A DNA stretch of 53,377 bases from assembly GCA_025997675.1 (NCBI GenBank), contig BNUX01000010.1:1-53377 (forward strand). Reading direction: 5' to 3'. Of the stretch, positions 8,935 through 16,307 are shown one piece after another. The notes under the pieces were generated by a model, which saw only the letters and a program-made list of their open reading frames with translations, was not told the DNA's origin and ran no database searches. The stretch is from Spirochaetia bacterium. GTDB lineage: Bacteria; Spirochaetota; Spirochaetia; Treponematales; Breznakiellaceae. The position numbers and the translations under genes are program-made. Numbering within the stretch: the first letter of the stretch is position 1; every line of letters starts with the position of its first letter.

Positions 8935-9143
8935 AAGTATACCGCAGTAAAATTTATGAAGCCTTGCACGAAGATTTTAAGCTTCACCTGGAAATGGGGG
9001 GAATCACCCAGGAGCGGTTTGACGAATTTGAACGGGACGCTTTCAAAGAAGTCCCGGACGCACCCACGCCTCAGGGCAGAGTAGCGCATACCCCCGCTAT
9101 GGCTACCGCAAGCCCCGGAACTCAGGCCCACAGTGTCAAATAG
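8931..9143 (+). CDS. Probable truncated antitoxin lacking its DNA-binding domain
   Basis: The 70-aa product begins with a helical segment (YRSKIYEALHEDFKLHLEMG, then ITQERFDEFERDAF) that resembles the N-terminal part of antitoxins paired with HigB2-like toxins. The helix-turn-helix domain usual in these antitoxins is absent. Instead there is a Pro/Ala-rich tail ending HSVK. The ATGA overlap with the toxin gene supports coupling. Whether the tail is a decay product or a genuine variant is open. Confidence 0.55.
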   Translation: MKVYRSKIYEALHEDFKLHLEMGGITQERFDEFERDAFKEVPDAPTPQGRVAHTPAMATASPGTQAHSVK

Positions 9144-9537
9144 AGAAGCTCAAGGTTATGAGAAAGTATAAACTCCCACTTCTCAAGATATTCAAAAGTC
9201 ACTTTTCAAAACACCTCTACGGCGAATTTTTAGACCAGTACAAACGGGGTGATATAACCGCTGATGAAATGCAAGAATGCGCCGATGGGTTTTTAGTAAA
9301 GCCGGTTTTGGTGTGGATCGACCGGGACACCCTAAAGAAATACAAATCTATGGGCAAGCATGGTAAATACGTCATGTCCGATGTGCTGGAGTATACCATA
9401 GACAGCCCGGAAACATTCGACAAAGTTACACGGTATCGACACGCTGAAAGCCCTAAATGGACAGACAAAATGATTGCCCGGCTCCGGCCTTCCCATCTGC
9501 GCCGCCCGGCCCATAGCGTCAAATAGAGAAGCCCAAG
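9125..9537. repeat. Pair of 30-bp direct repeats at the ends of two small genes
   Basis: Bases 9125-9154 and 9508-9537 are about 90% identical (core GTCAAATAGAGAAGC). Both encode the same last residues, HSVK, and a TAG stop for the two small genes that end there. The unit bounded by the repeats contains the gene at 9158-9526, which suggests insertion or duplication of a cassette. Confidence 0.75.
9158..9526 (+). CDS. Hypothetical protein, unrecognised
   Basis: The 122-aa protein is basic (many Lys and Arg), with no signal peptide or membrane segment. I do not recognise a family. It follows the toxin-antitoxin pair by 14 bp in the same direction, and its last four codons and stop match those of the preceding gene. 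Its N-terminal layout (KIFKSHFSKH, then GDITADEMQE) loosely recalls the helical start of that antitoxin, so it may be a diverged relative. This is weak. Confidence 0.45.
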   Translation: MRKYKLPLLKIFKSHFSKHLYGEFLDQYKRGDITADEMQECADGFLVKPVLVWIDRDTLKKYKSMGKHGKYVMSDVLEYTIDSPETFDKVTRYRHAESPKWTDKMIARLRPSHLRRPAHSVK

Positions 9538-9589
9538 ACATAGAATCTGTTGAAATGAGCTAATTTTAGGGCTCTCCTGTTCACAAAAG

Positions 9590-9619
9590 TTGAACCTTTT
9601 TTGATTTTTGAGGTATAAT
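9590..9619 (+). promoter_or_regulatory. Promoter of the MNT gene, probably leaderless
   Basis: TTGAAC (9590-9595), an 18-bp spacer and a perfect TATAAT (9614-9619). Transcription would start at about 9626, which is the A of the ATG, so the mRNA should have no 5' leader. No Shine-Dalgarno sequence is present between the -10 box and the ATG. Confidence 0.65.
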
Positions 9620-9625
9620 GGATTC

Positions 9626-9949
9626 ATGGAACAGCGTATCAGGGATGAACTTGCGTCAATTACCGCTATCATTGTCAAAACCATCCCCGTTGAACAGATT
9701 TATCTCTTTGGCTCGTGTGCCTATGGTACCCCAAATAAGGATTCCGACTTAGACATCTATGTCATAATGAAGGATGACGCCCCATACCGACCGATTGACG
9801 CTATGGGAATGGTTTATAGCGCCGTTGCCGGGCATGGCTTTATGCCAAACGACATCTTGGTAATCACCAAATCAAGGTTTCAATACCGTTCCGCCGCCCC
9901 GACCATGGAGAGAAAAGTATTGAGAGAAGGGATCATTATCTATGGCTGA
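9626..9949 (+). CDS. MNT-type nucleotidyltransferase (antitoxin of a HEPN-MNT pair)
   Basis: The 107-aa minimal nucleotidyltransferase shows the pol-beta motif GSCAYGTPNKDSDLDIYV, with the GS and both catalytic Asp residues. In HEPN-MNT modules the MNT protein neutralises the HEPN RNase, in characterised cases by AMPylation. An in-frame ATG six codons upstream overlaps the -10 box and is not used here. The partner gene overlaps the 3' end but is truncated, so this antitoxin may be an orphan. Confidence 0.8.
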   Translation: MEQRIRDELASITAIIVKTIPVEQIYLFGSCAYGTPNKDSDLDIYVIMKDDAPYRPIDAMGMVYSAVAGHGFMPNDILVITKSRFQYRSAAPTMERKVLREGIIIYG

Positions 9950-10019
9950 TTTAATGACCAAAGAAGAATCGGCTTTAGAATGGCTTGCTTATGCGGAAGA
10001 TGCGATGCAAAGGCCGTAA
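9942..10019 (+). pseudogene. HEPN toxin gene, truncated after 25 codons
   Basis: An ATG at 9942 overlaps the end of the MNT gene and starts MADLMTKEESALEWLAYAED, which is a normal HEPN-domain beginning (helix with LxYAxxD). After 25 codons it hits TAA. HEPN proteins of this class are around 120-140 aa and carry an Rx4-6H RNase motif, which is missing. The sequence just after the break has short repeats that could be an insertion-element scar. Confidence 0.65.
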
Positions 10020-10086
10020 TGGACTTCACCCGGCCACTGTACCCAAAACCGGCCACGACACCTGAATCTACATAAAATCCGGCCCA
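10020..10086. other. Possible insertion-element scar
   Basis: Right after the HEPN truncation there are two short similar motifs, CCGGCCACTGTACCC at about 10030 and CCGGCCACGACACC at about 10049. Repeated terminal motifs of this style occur at the ends of some IS21-like elements. No transposase is present, so this is only a suggestion. Confidence 0.25.
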
Positions 10087-10778
10087 TTAATTTTCAAGTA
10101 TGGTGATCTCGACCCGCCGGTTCCGCCGCCGCCCTGCTTCGGTTCGGTTATCCCCCAGGGGCTTTTCCGCGCCATAGCCCCGGACCACCATCCGCTCCGG
10201 AAAGCGGACCTTCTCTCCGATAAGGTAGTCCGCCACCGAAGCCGCCCGTTCGCGGGAAAGCTGCATCCGCCCCGCCTCGGTCCCCGCCAGCGCCGTATGC
10301 CCCCCCACCAGGATGTCCCGGTCCGGATACCGCCGGAGTATCTCCGCGATTTTTGCGAGCTTATCCCGTTCCGACTGTAGCAGCTCCGCCGAGTCCGCCT
10401 GAAACTGCACATCCTCCAGGCTGATGGTTATCCCCTCGTCCACAACCCGTACCGACACATTTGACATCCCCATTTCTGCGATCTCCCGGTTAATGTCCCG
10501 TGCCGCCCGTTCCTTATCCATCAGTGGCGACTCGACGATCTCCGCCTCCGCAGTTCCCCGGTACTCCACGGTCCTCCCGTCGGAAAGTTCAAAAACCATG
10601 CGGAAAGTTTCGGTATAGGCCGCCGCCTGGCCCAGTTCAAAGTCCCAGAAAACCAGTTGGTCCGAGGCGCCCATAATCCGCCGGGGCCAGATCTTGCCGG
10701 CCACCGGTGCGGGCTCCGAAAATATGCGGTAGGACACGGAAAAGGCCGGATACGTCTTCCCCTTCCACTCTTTATCCC
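10087..10778 (-). pseudogene. OmpA-like lipid/peptidoglycan-binding protein, C-terminal fragment
   Basis: The open part encodes about 230 residues. The last 120 form an OmpA C-terminal domain: SLEDVQFQADSAELL, then GGHTALAGTEAGRMQLSRER, then VVRGYGAEKPLGDNRTEAGRRRNRRVEI. This domain binds peptidoglycan in the periplasm. The 5' end runs into an inverted-repeat arm with a TAA immediately before the first possible start (TTG), so there is no proper start or signal peptide. The matching N-terminal part lies on the opposite strand at 10843-11175, and a middle piece appears lost. Confidence 0.8.
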
Positions 10779-11211
10779 CCAAAAAAGTCAATTAGTGGAA
10801 ACCACTGGTTCGGATCACCCTTTCTGCCGATACCTGAGGTATATGCGAAAACCCCCCAACCCCCGTCTAAGGGCTTTCCTCCCCACCCTCTTCCTTGCGG
10901 CCCTGGCAATGGCCACCCCCGGCCTTTCGGGGGAGGAGTTCGCCTACAAGCACGCCGCAGGGGACCGGTACCGGATTCTCTCAACGGTTCATGAGGATGT
11001 GTACATAAACCGAAGGCTCAGCCTCCGGTCGGAGATTCTGAACCGGATTGCCGTGGAAGTCCTGGCTGCCCGCGGCGGGACGGGGCGACACCGGGCGGTT
11101 TTCCAGACGGCGGAACGGGCGCTGCGGGCCGAGGGGGGTTTTCGCATATACCTCAGGTATCGGCAGAAAGGGTGATCCGAACCAGTGGTTTCCACTAATT
11201 GACTTTTTTGG
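10779..11211. repeat. Perfect 79-bp inverted repeat around 275 bp
   Basis: The left arm (10779-10857) and right arm (11133-11211) are exact reverse complements. The arms contain the start codon and upstream region of the ompA-like gene. The right arm also holds the -35 box of the tRNA-Met promoter, so the right arm is probably the ancestral site and the left arm a copy. Both inner junctions lie at a run of six C/G, pointing to fold-back or microhomology repair. The inner 275 bp could flip by recombination. Confidence 0.92.
10843..11175 (+). pseudogene. OmpA-like protein, N-terminal fragment (inverted)
   Basis: The frame starts MRKPPNPRLRAFLPTLF with a typical Sec signal peptide (hydrophobic LFLAALAMA, then GLSGEEFAY) and about 70 mature residues. 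It then runs into the right inverted-repeat arm and stops at TGA 11173-11175. A GAGG lies six bases before the ATG. It is probably the N-terminal part of the same gene whose C-terminal part is at 10087-10778 on the other strand. Flipping the segment would not restore one frame, because both arms carry stops. Confidence 0.7.
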
Positions 11212-11227
11212 CTGGGCAGGGTATAAG
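11199..11227 (+). promoter_or_regulatory. Promoter of tRNA-Met
   Basis: TTGACT (11199-11204), 17-bp spacer, TATAAG (11222-11227), with the predicted start about 10 bases before the tRNA. The -35 box lies inside the right inverted-repeat arm. Confidence 0.6.
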
Positions 11228-11244
11228 TTTATGTCCTGTAAAAA

Positions 11245-11318
11245 GGGCCTTTAGCTCAGTTGGTTAGAGCTGCGGACTCATAATCCGTAGGTCCGGGGTT
11301 CAAGTCCCTGAAGGCCCA
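11245..11318 (+). tRNA. tRNA with CAU anticodon (Met, or Ile2)
   Basis: A full cloverleaf is seen: acceptor GGGCCTT/AAGGCCC, a D-arm with AGTTGGTTA loop, anticodon stem GCGGA/TCCGT with loop CTCATAA (anticodon CAT), and T-arm CGGGG/CCCTG with TTCAAGT. The first acceptor pair is G-C, unlike the mismatched initiator tRNA, so it is an elongator Met or a lysidine-modified Ile tRNA. CCA is not encoded. It ends one base before the convergent hydE stop. Confidence 0.93.
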
Positions 11319-12350
11319 TTAAACAACCGCTGCCGTCACCTCCACCCGTGAATCCCCCCGGCCCATATCGGGGATAAACCCGAAGTTCCGTATCCGCCCC
11401 TCCATACACATCCTGCACTCCGCCGCTTCATCGCCGGTACAGATTTTGTTGTCATAGAGGGCGTAAAGTTTCCGTACCGCCTTGGGTGAGAGGTTGGGCA
11501 TCACCACATTGGCCCCCGCCATAAGGCCCATCTCACGGCCCTGGGAGTTGATGGTTCCCAGCGCGGTGGTTGCGGGCAGCAGGACCTTGGGAAGAAGGAG
11601 CCGGATAAGGGCCAGCATCCGCAGGGTCTGCTCCAGGGAGCCGCCGGGGCTGTCGCCTAAGGGGGTGTCCGCCTGGGGGATGAAGGGGCCGATGCCCACC
11701 ATGTGGGGTTCCAGCTCCTGGAGGAAGCGGAGATCCTCCAGCAGACATTCCGGGGTCTGATAGGGGGTACCCACCATGAACCCGGCGCCCACCTGGTAGC
11801 CGATATCCCGCAGGGTAAAGAGACAGTCCTTCCGTGCCGCAAGGCTCATGGACGCGGGGTGGAGCTTCCGGTAGTGTTCGTCGTTGGCGGTTTCGTGACG
11901 GAGGAGGTAACGGTTGGCGCCGGCCCGGAAAAACCGTTCGTAGCTTTCCCGGCGCCGTTCCCCGATGGACAGGGTGATGGCGTGCTCCGGGTATTTTTCG
12001 CGTATGGCCGCCACCATTTCGACAACCCGGTCATCGTTGAACCAGGGGTCCTCCCCGCCCTGGAGCACGAAGCTCCGGTAGCCCAGCATATCCCCCATCT
12101 GGCAGCAGTAGAGGATCTGTTCCATGGAAAGGCGGTACCGTTCAACCTTAGTATTACTGTGCCTGATGCCGCAGTAGTAACAGTCGTTCTTACAATGGTT
12201 GGTGAATTCGATGAGCCCACGGAAATACACATCCCGATGGTAGTGTTCCTCACGAAGCTCCCGGGCGGCGGCGTAGAGGGCCTCCGCCTCGGCGGGATCA
12301 CCGGTGGTAATATAGTGCAAAATCTTTGCATCGCTGGATAAATCAATCAT
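11319..12350 (-). CDS. hydE: [FeFe]-hydrogenase maturase HydE (radical SAM)
   Basis: The 343-aa radical-SAM enzyme converts the HydG-derived iron-CO-CN-cysteine synthon towards the diiron subcluster. The SAM-cluster motif CKNDCYYC is near residue 55, followed by the YCC segment and GGEDPWFNDD. The ATG at 12350 has GGAGG six bases upstream and is chosen over a TTG at 12362. The hydG stop lies inside this ribosome-site region, so the two genes are coupled. The gene is the last of the operon and ends right against the tRNA-Met gene with no obvious terminator. Confidence 0.94.
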   Translation of the reverse strand: MIDLSSDAKILHYITTGDPAEAEALYAAARELREEHYHRDVYFRGLIEFTNHCKNDCYYCGIRHSNTKVERYRLSMEQILYCCQMGDMLGYRSFVLQGGEDPWFNDDRVVEMVAAIREKYPEHAITLSIGERRRESYERFFRAGANRYLLRHETANDEHYRKLHPASMSLAARKDCLFTLRDIGYQVGAGFMVGTPYQTPECLLEDLRFLQELEPHMVGIGPFIPQADTPLGDSPGGSLEQTLRMLALIRLLLPKVLLPATTALGTINSQGREMGLMAGANVVMPNLSPKAVRKLYALYDNKICTGDEAAECRMCMEGRIRNFGFIPDMGRGDSRVEVTAAVV

Positions 12351-12365
12351 AGTTGCCTCCAAATC

Positions 12366-13805
12366 CTAAAAATAAAAGTCCCGTGTACCCTGCCGTATCT
12401 TCTCCACGTTCGCCGTTGCCTTTACGCGGATTTTTTCGTTGGCTATCCCCGGCAATTCCCGGGCGATGGCAGCGTCGGCCTTCTGTCTAAACGCCTCATC
12501 CCCGTAATCAATAGCATACTCGCAGAGGGTCATCAGGGCGTTGGGGAGGCAGACATTCTTAATCTGCCCGGATTTGGCCAGGCTCATAAAGCGGTCCCCG
12601 GTTCTGCCGCTGCGGTAACAGGCGGTACAGAAACTGGGGACATAGCCGTCGTCTATGAGCTCCGAGATAACTTCCAGGGCAGTGCGATCATCGTTGACGT
12701 TAAACTGGGGATTGGCCTTTTCCTTCTTATCCCGTACGGCGTAGCCTCCCACCCCGGTACAGGACCCGGCGCTGATCTGGGAAATACCCACCTGCAGCAA
12801 TTTTTTCCGCATCACATGATTCTCCCGGGTGGAAAGCAGCATCCCGGTAAAGGGCACCGCCAGGCGTATGATGGCAACGATCCGCTCAAAGGTGGCGTCG
12901 TCCACCAGATGGGGGAAGTCGGCCAGGTTCATCCCGTTGGCGGGAACGAGCCGGGGCACAGAAATGGTGTGGAAGCCCACATTGAACCGTTCTTCCAGAT
13001 GTTCATTGTGGATCATAAGCCCCAGCACTTCAAAGTAGGGATCAGCCAGGCCGAAGAGCACTCCGCCGCCGACATCGTCGATGCCCCCCAGGTGCGCCCG
13101 GTCAAAGGCGGTGAGGTGGTACGCGTAGTTCTTCTTTGGTCCCGCCTTGTGGACCTTTTCGTAGGTAGGCTGGTGGTAGGTTTCCTGAAAAAGCACATAG
13201 GTCCCGATGCCGACCTCCTGAAGTTTCTTGTAATTTTCTACGGTAGTGGCAGCGATATTAACGTTGATGCGTCGGATCTCGCCGTTCTCAAACTTCATAT
13301 CATAAATGGTGCGCATACATTCCACGATGTAGTCGATGGGACATTCCTTGTCATGTTCCCCCGCTTCCAGGGCTATCCGCTTGTGGCCCATCTGTTCCAG
13401 GAACTTCACCTCCTGCCGCACCTCATCCATGGTAAGCTTCTTCCTGCCGAATTCATGGCTGCAGTTATAACTGCAATAGGAGCAACGGTTCACGCAATAA
13501 TCGCTCACGTAAAGGGGGGCAAACATGACGATCCGGTTGCCGTAGATGTGCCGCTTGATCTTCCCGGCGATGTCGAAGATGCGCGCCGTGTGGGCGGGAT
13601 CCTTACTGACAAGGAGTGCGGCGATTTCCTGGTGGCCCAGCCCCTCATACCGCTCCGCTTTGTCCAGGATATGCTGAATATCCGCATCGCTTGTGTATTT
13701 TGCCTTTTCCAACAAGTCCTCAATATAGGCCTGATCGATAAAGACATCCGTTTCCGAATCCGGTACTTTTACTGCCGCATCGACAGCTTCCATAGTTGTA
13801 ACCAT
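12366..13805 (-). CDS. hydG: HydG, tyrosine lyase maturase (internal start product)
   Basis: Translation from the internal ATG gives 479 aa, the usual HydG length. HydG is a radical-SAM enzyme that cleaves tyrosine to p-cresol and dehydroglycine and forms CO and cyanide ligands on an iron-cysteine synthon. The N-terminal cluster motif is CVNRCSYC, and the C-terminal auxiliary cluster motif is CTACYRSGRTGDRFMS followed by a third Cys in KNVC. The ribosome site AGGAGG and five-base spacing are the best in the operon. hydE follows at once. Confidence 0.93.
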   Translation of the reverse strand: MVTTMEAVDAAVKVPDSETDVFIDQAYIEDLLEKAKYTSDADIQHILDKAERYEGLGHQEIAALLVSKDPAHTARIFDIAGKIKRHIYGNRIVMFAPLYVSDYCVNRCSYCSYNCSHEFGRKKLTMDEVRQEVKFLEQMGHKRIALEAGEHDKECPIDYIVECMRTIYDMKFENGEIRRINVNIAATTVENYKKLQEVGIGTYVLFQETYHQPTYEKVHKAGPKKNYAYHLTAFDRAHLGGIDDVGGGVLFGLADPYFEVLGLMIHNEHLEERFNVGFHTISVPRLVPANGMNLADFPHLVDDATFERIVAIIRLAVPFTGMLLSTRENHVMRKKLLQVGISQISAGSCTGVGGYAVRDKKEKANPQFNVNDDRTALEVISELIDDGYVPSFCTACYRSGRTGDRFMSLAKSGQIKNVCLPNALMTLCEYAIDYGDEAFRQKADAAIARELPGIANEKIRVKATANVEKIRQGTRDFYF

Positions 13806-14534
13806 AAGTTCCTCCTGTAATTCCTCTTCAATACGACGGCAGTATTCCTGAAATTCCTGACCACGGTATTCCCGCGGCCTTTGCAGGTCTATGCCGATTG
13901 CATCCTGTATAGTGCCGGAGCGCATCATCAGTACCCGGTCCCCCAGGTACACCGCCTCCTCAATGTCGTGGGTCACCAATACTACGGTGACATCCAGGCC
14001 TTTCCAGATTTCGTCCAGCTCCCGGCGGAGCCGTATCCGGGTAAAGGCGTCTAGCGCGCCGAAGGGCTCGTCCAGCAGCAACAACCGGGGCTTCCGGCAC
14101 AGGGCGCGGGCCAGAGCGACCCGTTGGGCCATGCCGCCGGACAACTGCCGGGGGTACACCTTCTTCCAGTTTCGGAGCCCCATAAGCGCCAGTGTTTTAT
14201 CAATCTCCGCATCGGTTTCCGGGCCGCCCCGGGGAAAGGCCAGGCGAAGGTTTTCCTCCACGCTCAGCCAGGGGAGGAGCCGGGGGTCCTGGAACATGAA
14301 GCCCATGGAACCGCCAAAGCTGATGCTCCCGGCATCGGGTTTTTCCAAGGCGGCGATGAGCTTAAGCAGGGTAGTTTTCCCGCAGCCGCTGGGTCCCACG
14401 ATGGCAGTAAAACTACCGCCGGGTATTACCAGGCTGAGGTCCCGCACGGCCTTCACCTCGGCGCCGCCCCATGAATCATCCAGCCGAAAGGTGCGGCTCA
14501 ATCCGTTAATCCGCAGTTCCGCCATATCAGTCAT
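12366..14534 (-). CDS. ABC importer ATPase fused in frame to HydG
   Basis: One uninterrupted frame of 722 codons joins two complete proteins. Residues 1-243 are a nitrate/sulfonate/taurine-type ABC ATPase (SsuB-like) with Walker A GPSGCGKTT, signature LSGGMAQR, Walker B LLLLDEPFGALD and H-loop VTHD. Residues 244-722 are full-length HydG. The ATG at 14534 overlaps the permease stop by 8 bp, the normal place for the ATPase of this transporter. No stop separates the parts. At the joint there is a perfect AGGAGG five bases before an ATG, so HydG can also be made alone. The products could thus be a 722-aa fusion, free HydG, or both. A lost stop codon or a sequencing frameshift near the joint would give the same picture. 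Confidence 0.85.
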   Translation of the reverse strand: MTDMAELRINGLSRTFRLDDSWGGAEVKAVRDLSLVIPGGSFTAIVGPSGCGKTTLLKLIAALEKPDAGSISFGGSMGFMFQDPRLLPWLSVEENLRLAFPRGGPETDAEIDKTLALMGLRNWKKVYPRQLSGGMAQRVALARALCRKPRLLLLDEPFGALDAFTRIRLRRELDEIWKGLDVTVVLVTHDIEEAVYLGDRVLMMRSGTIQDAIGIDLQRPREYRGQEFQEYCRRIEEELQEELMVTTMEAVDAAVKVPDSETDVFIDQAYIEDLLEKAKYTSDADIQHILDKAERYEGLGHQEIAALLVSKDPAHTARIFDIAGKIKRHIYGNRIVMFAPLYVSDYCVNRCSYCSYNCSHEFGRKKLTMDEVRQEVKFLEQMGHKRIALEAGEHDKECPIDYIVECMRTIYDMKFENGEIRRINVNIAATTVENYKKLQEVGIGTYVLFQETYHQPTYEKVHKAGPKKNYAYHLTAFDRAHLGGIDDVGGGVLFGLADPYFEVLGLMIHNEHLEERFNVGFHTISVPRLVPANGMNLADFPHLVDDATFERIVAIIRLAVPFTGMLLSTRENHVMRKKLLQVGISQISAGSCTGVGGYAVRDKKEKANPQFNVNDDRTALEVISELIDDGYVPSFCTACYRSGRTGDRFMSLAKSGQIKNVCLPNALMTLCEYAIDYGDEAFRQKADAAIARELPGIANEKIRVKATANVEKIRQGTRDFYF
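13806..13816 (-). promoter_or_regulatory. Internal ribosome-binding site for HydG
   Basis: AGGAGG at 13816-13811 on the minus strand, five bases before ATG 13805, inside the open frame of the ABC ATPase-HydG fusion. Its presence argues that HydG was, and probably still is, independently initiated. Confidence 0.8.
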
Positions 14535-15333
14535 GAGCCCCCCAATTGCGTTCCTGCGGGTCCGGGGCGGCCTGTTTCGCCAGGACGCGGAACAGGGTGT
14601 CAAACCCCAGACCCAAGAGGCCGATGGTGAGGATGCCCACAAATACCGTGTCTATCCGTGCCATCTGCTGGGCATCGGTGATAAGGTAGCCAAGCCCTGC
14701 AGATGAGGCGAACAGTTCCGCCCCAAGCAGCGCCCGCCAGGCGTAGCCGAACCCAAGCCGGAGACCGGTGGCAATCTGGGGGAGTGATCCGGGGATTAGG
14801 ATCCAGCGGAGGTGGCGGAAAAAGGAAAGCTCCAGGGACTTTGACAGTTCCTGCCAGCGTCCGTCCATGGATTCAAAGCCGCTTGAGGCGTTCAGAAACA
14901 CCGGGAAGAAGGTGGCCATCACGATCACCGCCAGCTTTGATCCTTCCCCAATACCAAACCAGAGTATCAAGAGGGGGATCATGGCCAGGGGCGGCACCGC
15001 CCGTAGTATTTCAAAGAGCCCGTGGAACAGTTTCTTTAAGGGCGGGCTGTAGTAAAACACCAGGGCCGCAGGCAGGGCAATCGCCACGGAAATACCGTAG
15101 CCCGCCCACACCCGGCCAAGGCTGACCAGGAGATGGTCCCGGAGTTCACCGGTACGGATAATCCGGACGGCGGCGGTGCAGATCTTCTGCGGGGAGGGGA
15201 CCAGGTAGGGGTTTGTCAGCTTCAGCGCAGAGAGGATACCCCAGAGGAGGATCAGCGCCGCCGGAAGAGCCGCAAAATTGACACCGTTAGTAACAATGGT
15301 TCTAACGCTGTTCCCAGCCGCCTTTGCCCGCAT
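14527..15333 (-). CDS. ABC importer permease (SsuC/TauC-like)
   Basis: The 268-aa inner-membrane protein has about six hydrophobic segments and the EAA-type loop ELSKSLELSFFRHLRWILIPGSLPQIATGLRLG that contacts the ATPase. It belongs to the BPD_transp_1 group that moves nitrate, sulfonates, taurine or thiamine-precursor pyrimidines. It sits between the binding protein (8 bp upstream) and the ATPase (8-bp overlap), so the three form one importer. The substrate is unknown. Its location in a hydrogenase-maturation operon suggests a compound used in H-cluster synthesis or co-regulated with it. Confidence 0.88.
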   Translation of the reverse strand: MRAKAAGNSVRTIVTNGVNFAALPAALILLWGILSALKLTNPYLVPSPQKICTAAVRIIRTGELRDHLLVSLGRVWAGYGISVAIALPAALVFYYSPPLKKLFHGLFEILRAVPPLAMIPLLILWFGIGEGSKLAVIVMATFFPVFLNASSGFESMDGRWQELSKSLELSFFRHLRWILIPGSLPQIATGLRLGFGYAWRALLGAELFASSAGLGYLITDAQQMARIDTVFVGILTIGLLGLGFDTLFRVLAKQAAPDPQERNWGAHD

Positions 15334-15341
15334 AGATCCGC

Positions 15342-16295
15342 CTACTTCTTAAATGCCTGCGGGAGGATGAAGTCCCGGGGGTTTACGCTACGGCTTATCA
15401 TGTCCTGATCCAGGAGGAATTTGACATCCGCTTCCAGCGCCGGGACATCGCTCTGTTCAAGTATCTCCGCCATGCCGCTCCATTGGTAGAGCCGCTGACC
15501 GTCCGCTTCGGCTATCTGCTGGTACCGGGAACCGATGGCTACCGCCTCCTCCGTATTGGCAAGTATCCACGTATAGGCTTCCTGCTGCACATCCAGGTAG
15601 ATCTTAAGGAGATCCGGATGGTTCCGGGCAAATGCAGGCCGTACCGCCGTGAGCAGTAATGGGGTGAGGTAACCATCGGCGGTAATGAGGATCCTCATCC
15701 CCGCCTCCTCGCCTCGGATAATCAGGGCCGCCGCCTGGAGCGCGCCGTCTATCTGGCCGGAAAGAAGGGCGGAGCGGGCTTCGGGGAGGCCCATCTGGAT
15801 AAAGTTTACATCGGAAGCGCTTAAGCCCTCGGACACCAAAGCTGCCACCAACATCTGTTGCAGCACCGTACCCTTGGGGCCTGCCACGGTTTTTCCCCGC
15901 AGCTCCCGAACAGACTGGGGCCCCTGGGGGCCGGTAAGGAGGGCAAAACTCTGCTTAGGCCGGCTCACAATTGCGGCGATTTCCACCGGGTTTTCAGCGG
16001 CATTGGCCAGAATCACCGAAGTACTGTTTATCACCGACGCAATATCCAGGGAACCGGCGGCCATGGCCTGGGTCTGATCCGCCCCGGAGTTGATATTGTG
16101 CCACTTCACCGTTATGTTCTTTTCGGCAAAGGCCTTTTCCAGTAGCCCTCGCTCCTTCATCACCATGATCTGCAGATTGAAGGGGGATTCCACATAGGAA
16201 ACATTGATTTCTTTCGGCGCAACGTCTTTTTTACCGCCGCCAAAGGAGAGTGAAACAACGGAGAAAAACAAACAAAGCGCAACGTACTTTTTCAT
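15342..16295 (-). CDS. Periplasmic substrate-binding protein (NMT1/THI5-like, SsuA-like)
   Basis: The protein of about 317 aa starts with a Sec signal peptide (MKKYVALCLFFSVVSLSFG). There is no lipobox Cys at its end, so it is probably free in the periplasm. The body has the SsuA/ThiY-type pattern: NVSYVESPFNLQ, then a GSLDIAS segment, and GPKGTVLQQMLVAAL. The ATG at 16295 has AGGGGG upstream and is preferred over a GTG at 16304. It lies 12 bp after the TM1266-like gene and belongs to the same operon. The ligand cannot be told from sequence. Confidence 0.85.
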   Translation of the reverse strand: MKKYVALCLFFSVVSLSFGGGKKDVAPKEINVSYVESPFNLQIMVMKERGLLEKAFAEKNITVKWHNINSGADQTQAMAAGSLDIASVINSTSVILANAAENPVEIAAIVSRPKQSFALLTGPQGPQSVRELRGKTVAGPKGTVLQQMLVAALVSEGLSASDVNFIQMGLPEARSALLSGQIDGALQAAALIIRGEEAGMRILITADGYLTPLLLTAVRPAFARNHPDLLKIYLDVQQEAYTWILANTEEAVAIGSRYQQIAEADGQRLYQWSGMAEILEQSDVPALEADVKFLLDQDMISRSVNPRDFILPQAFKK

Positions 16296-16307
16296 TTTCT
16301 GCACCCC

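Noticed and set aside
10858..11132. Phase-variable switch that would restore the OmpA-like protein
   Set aside because: Both orientations place an arm with stop codons between the halves and the middle part is missing, so flipping cannot restore the gene.
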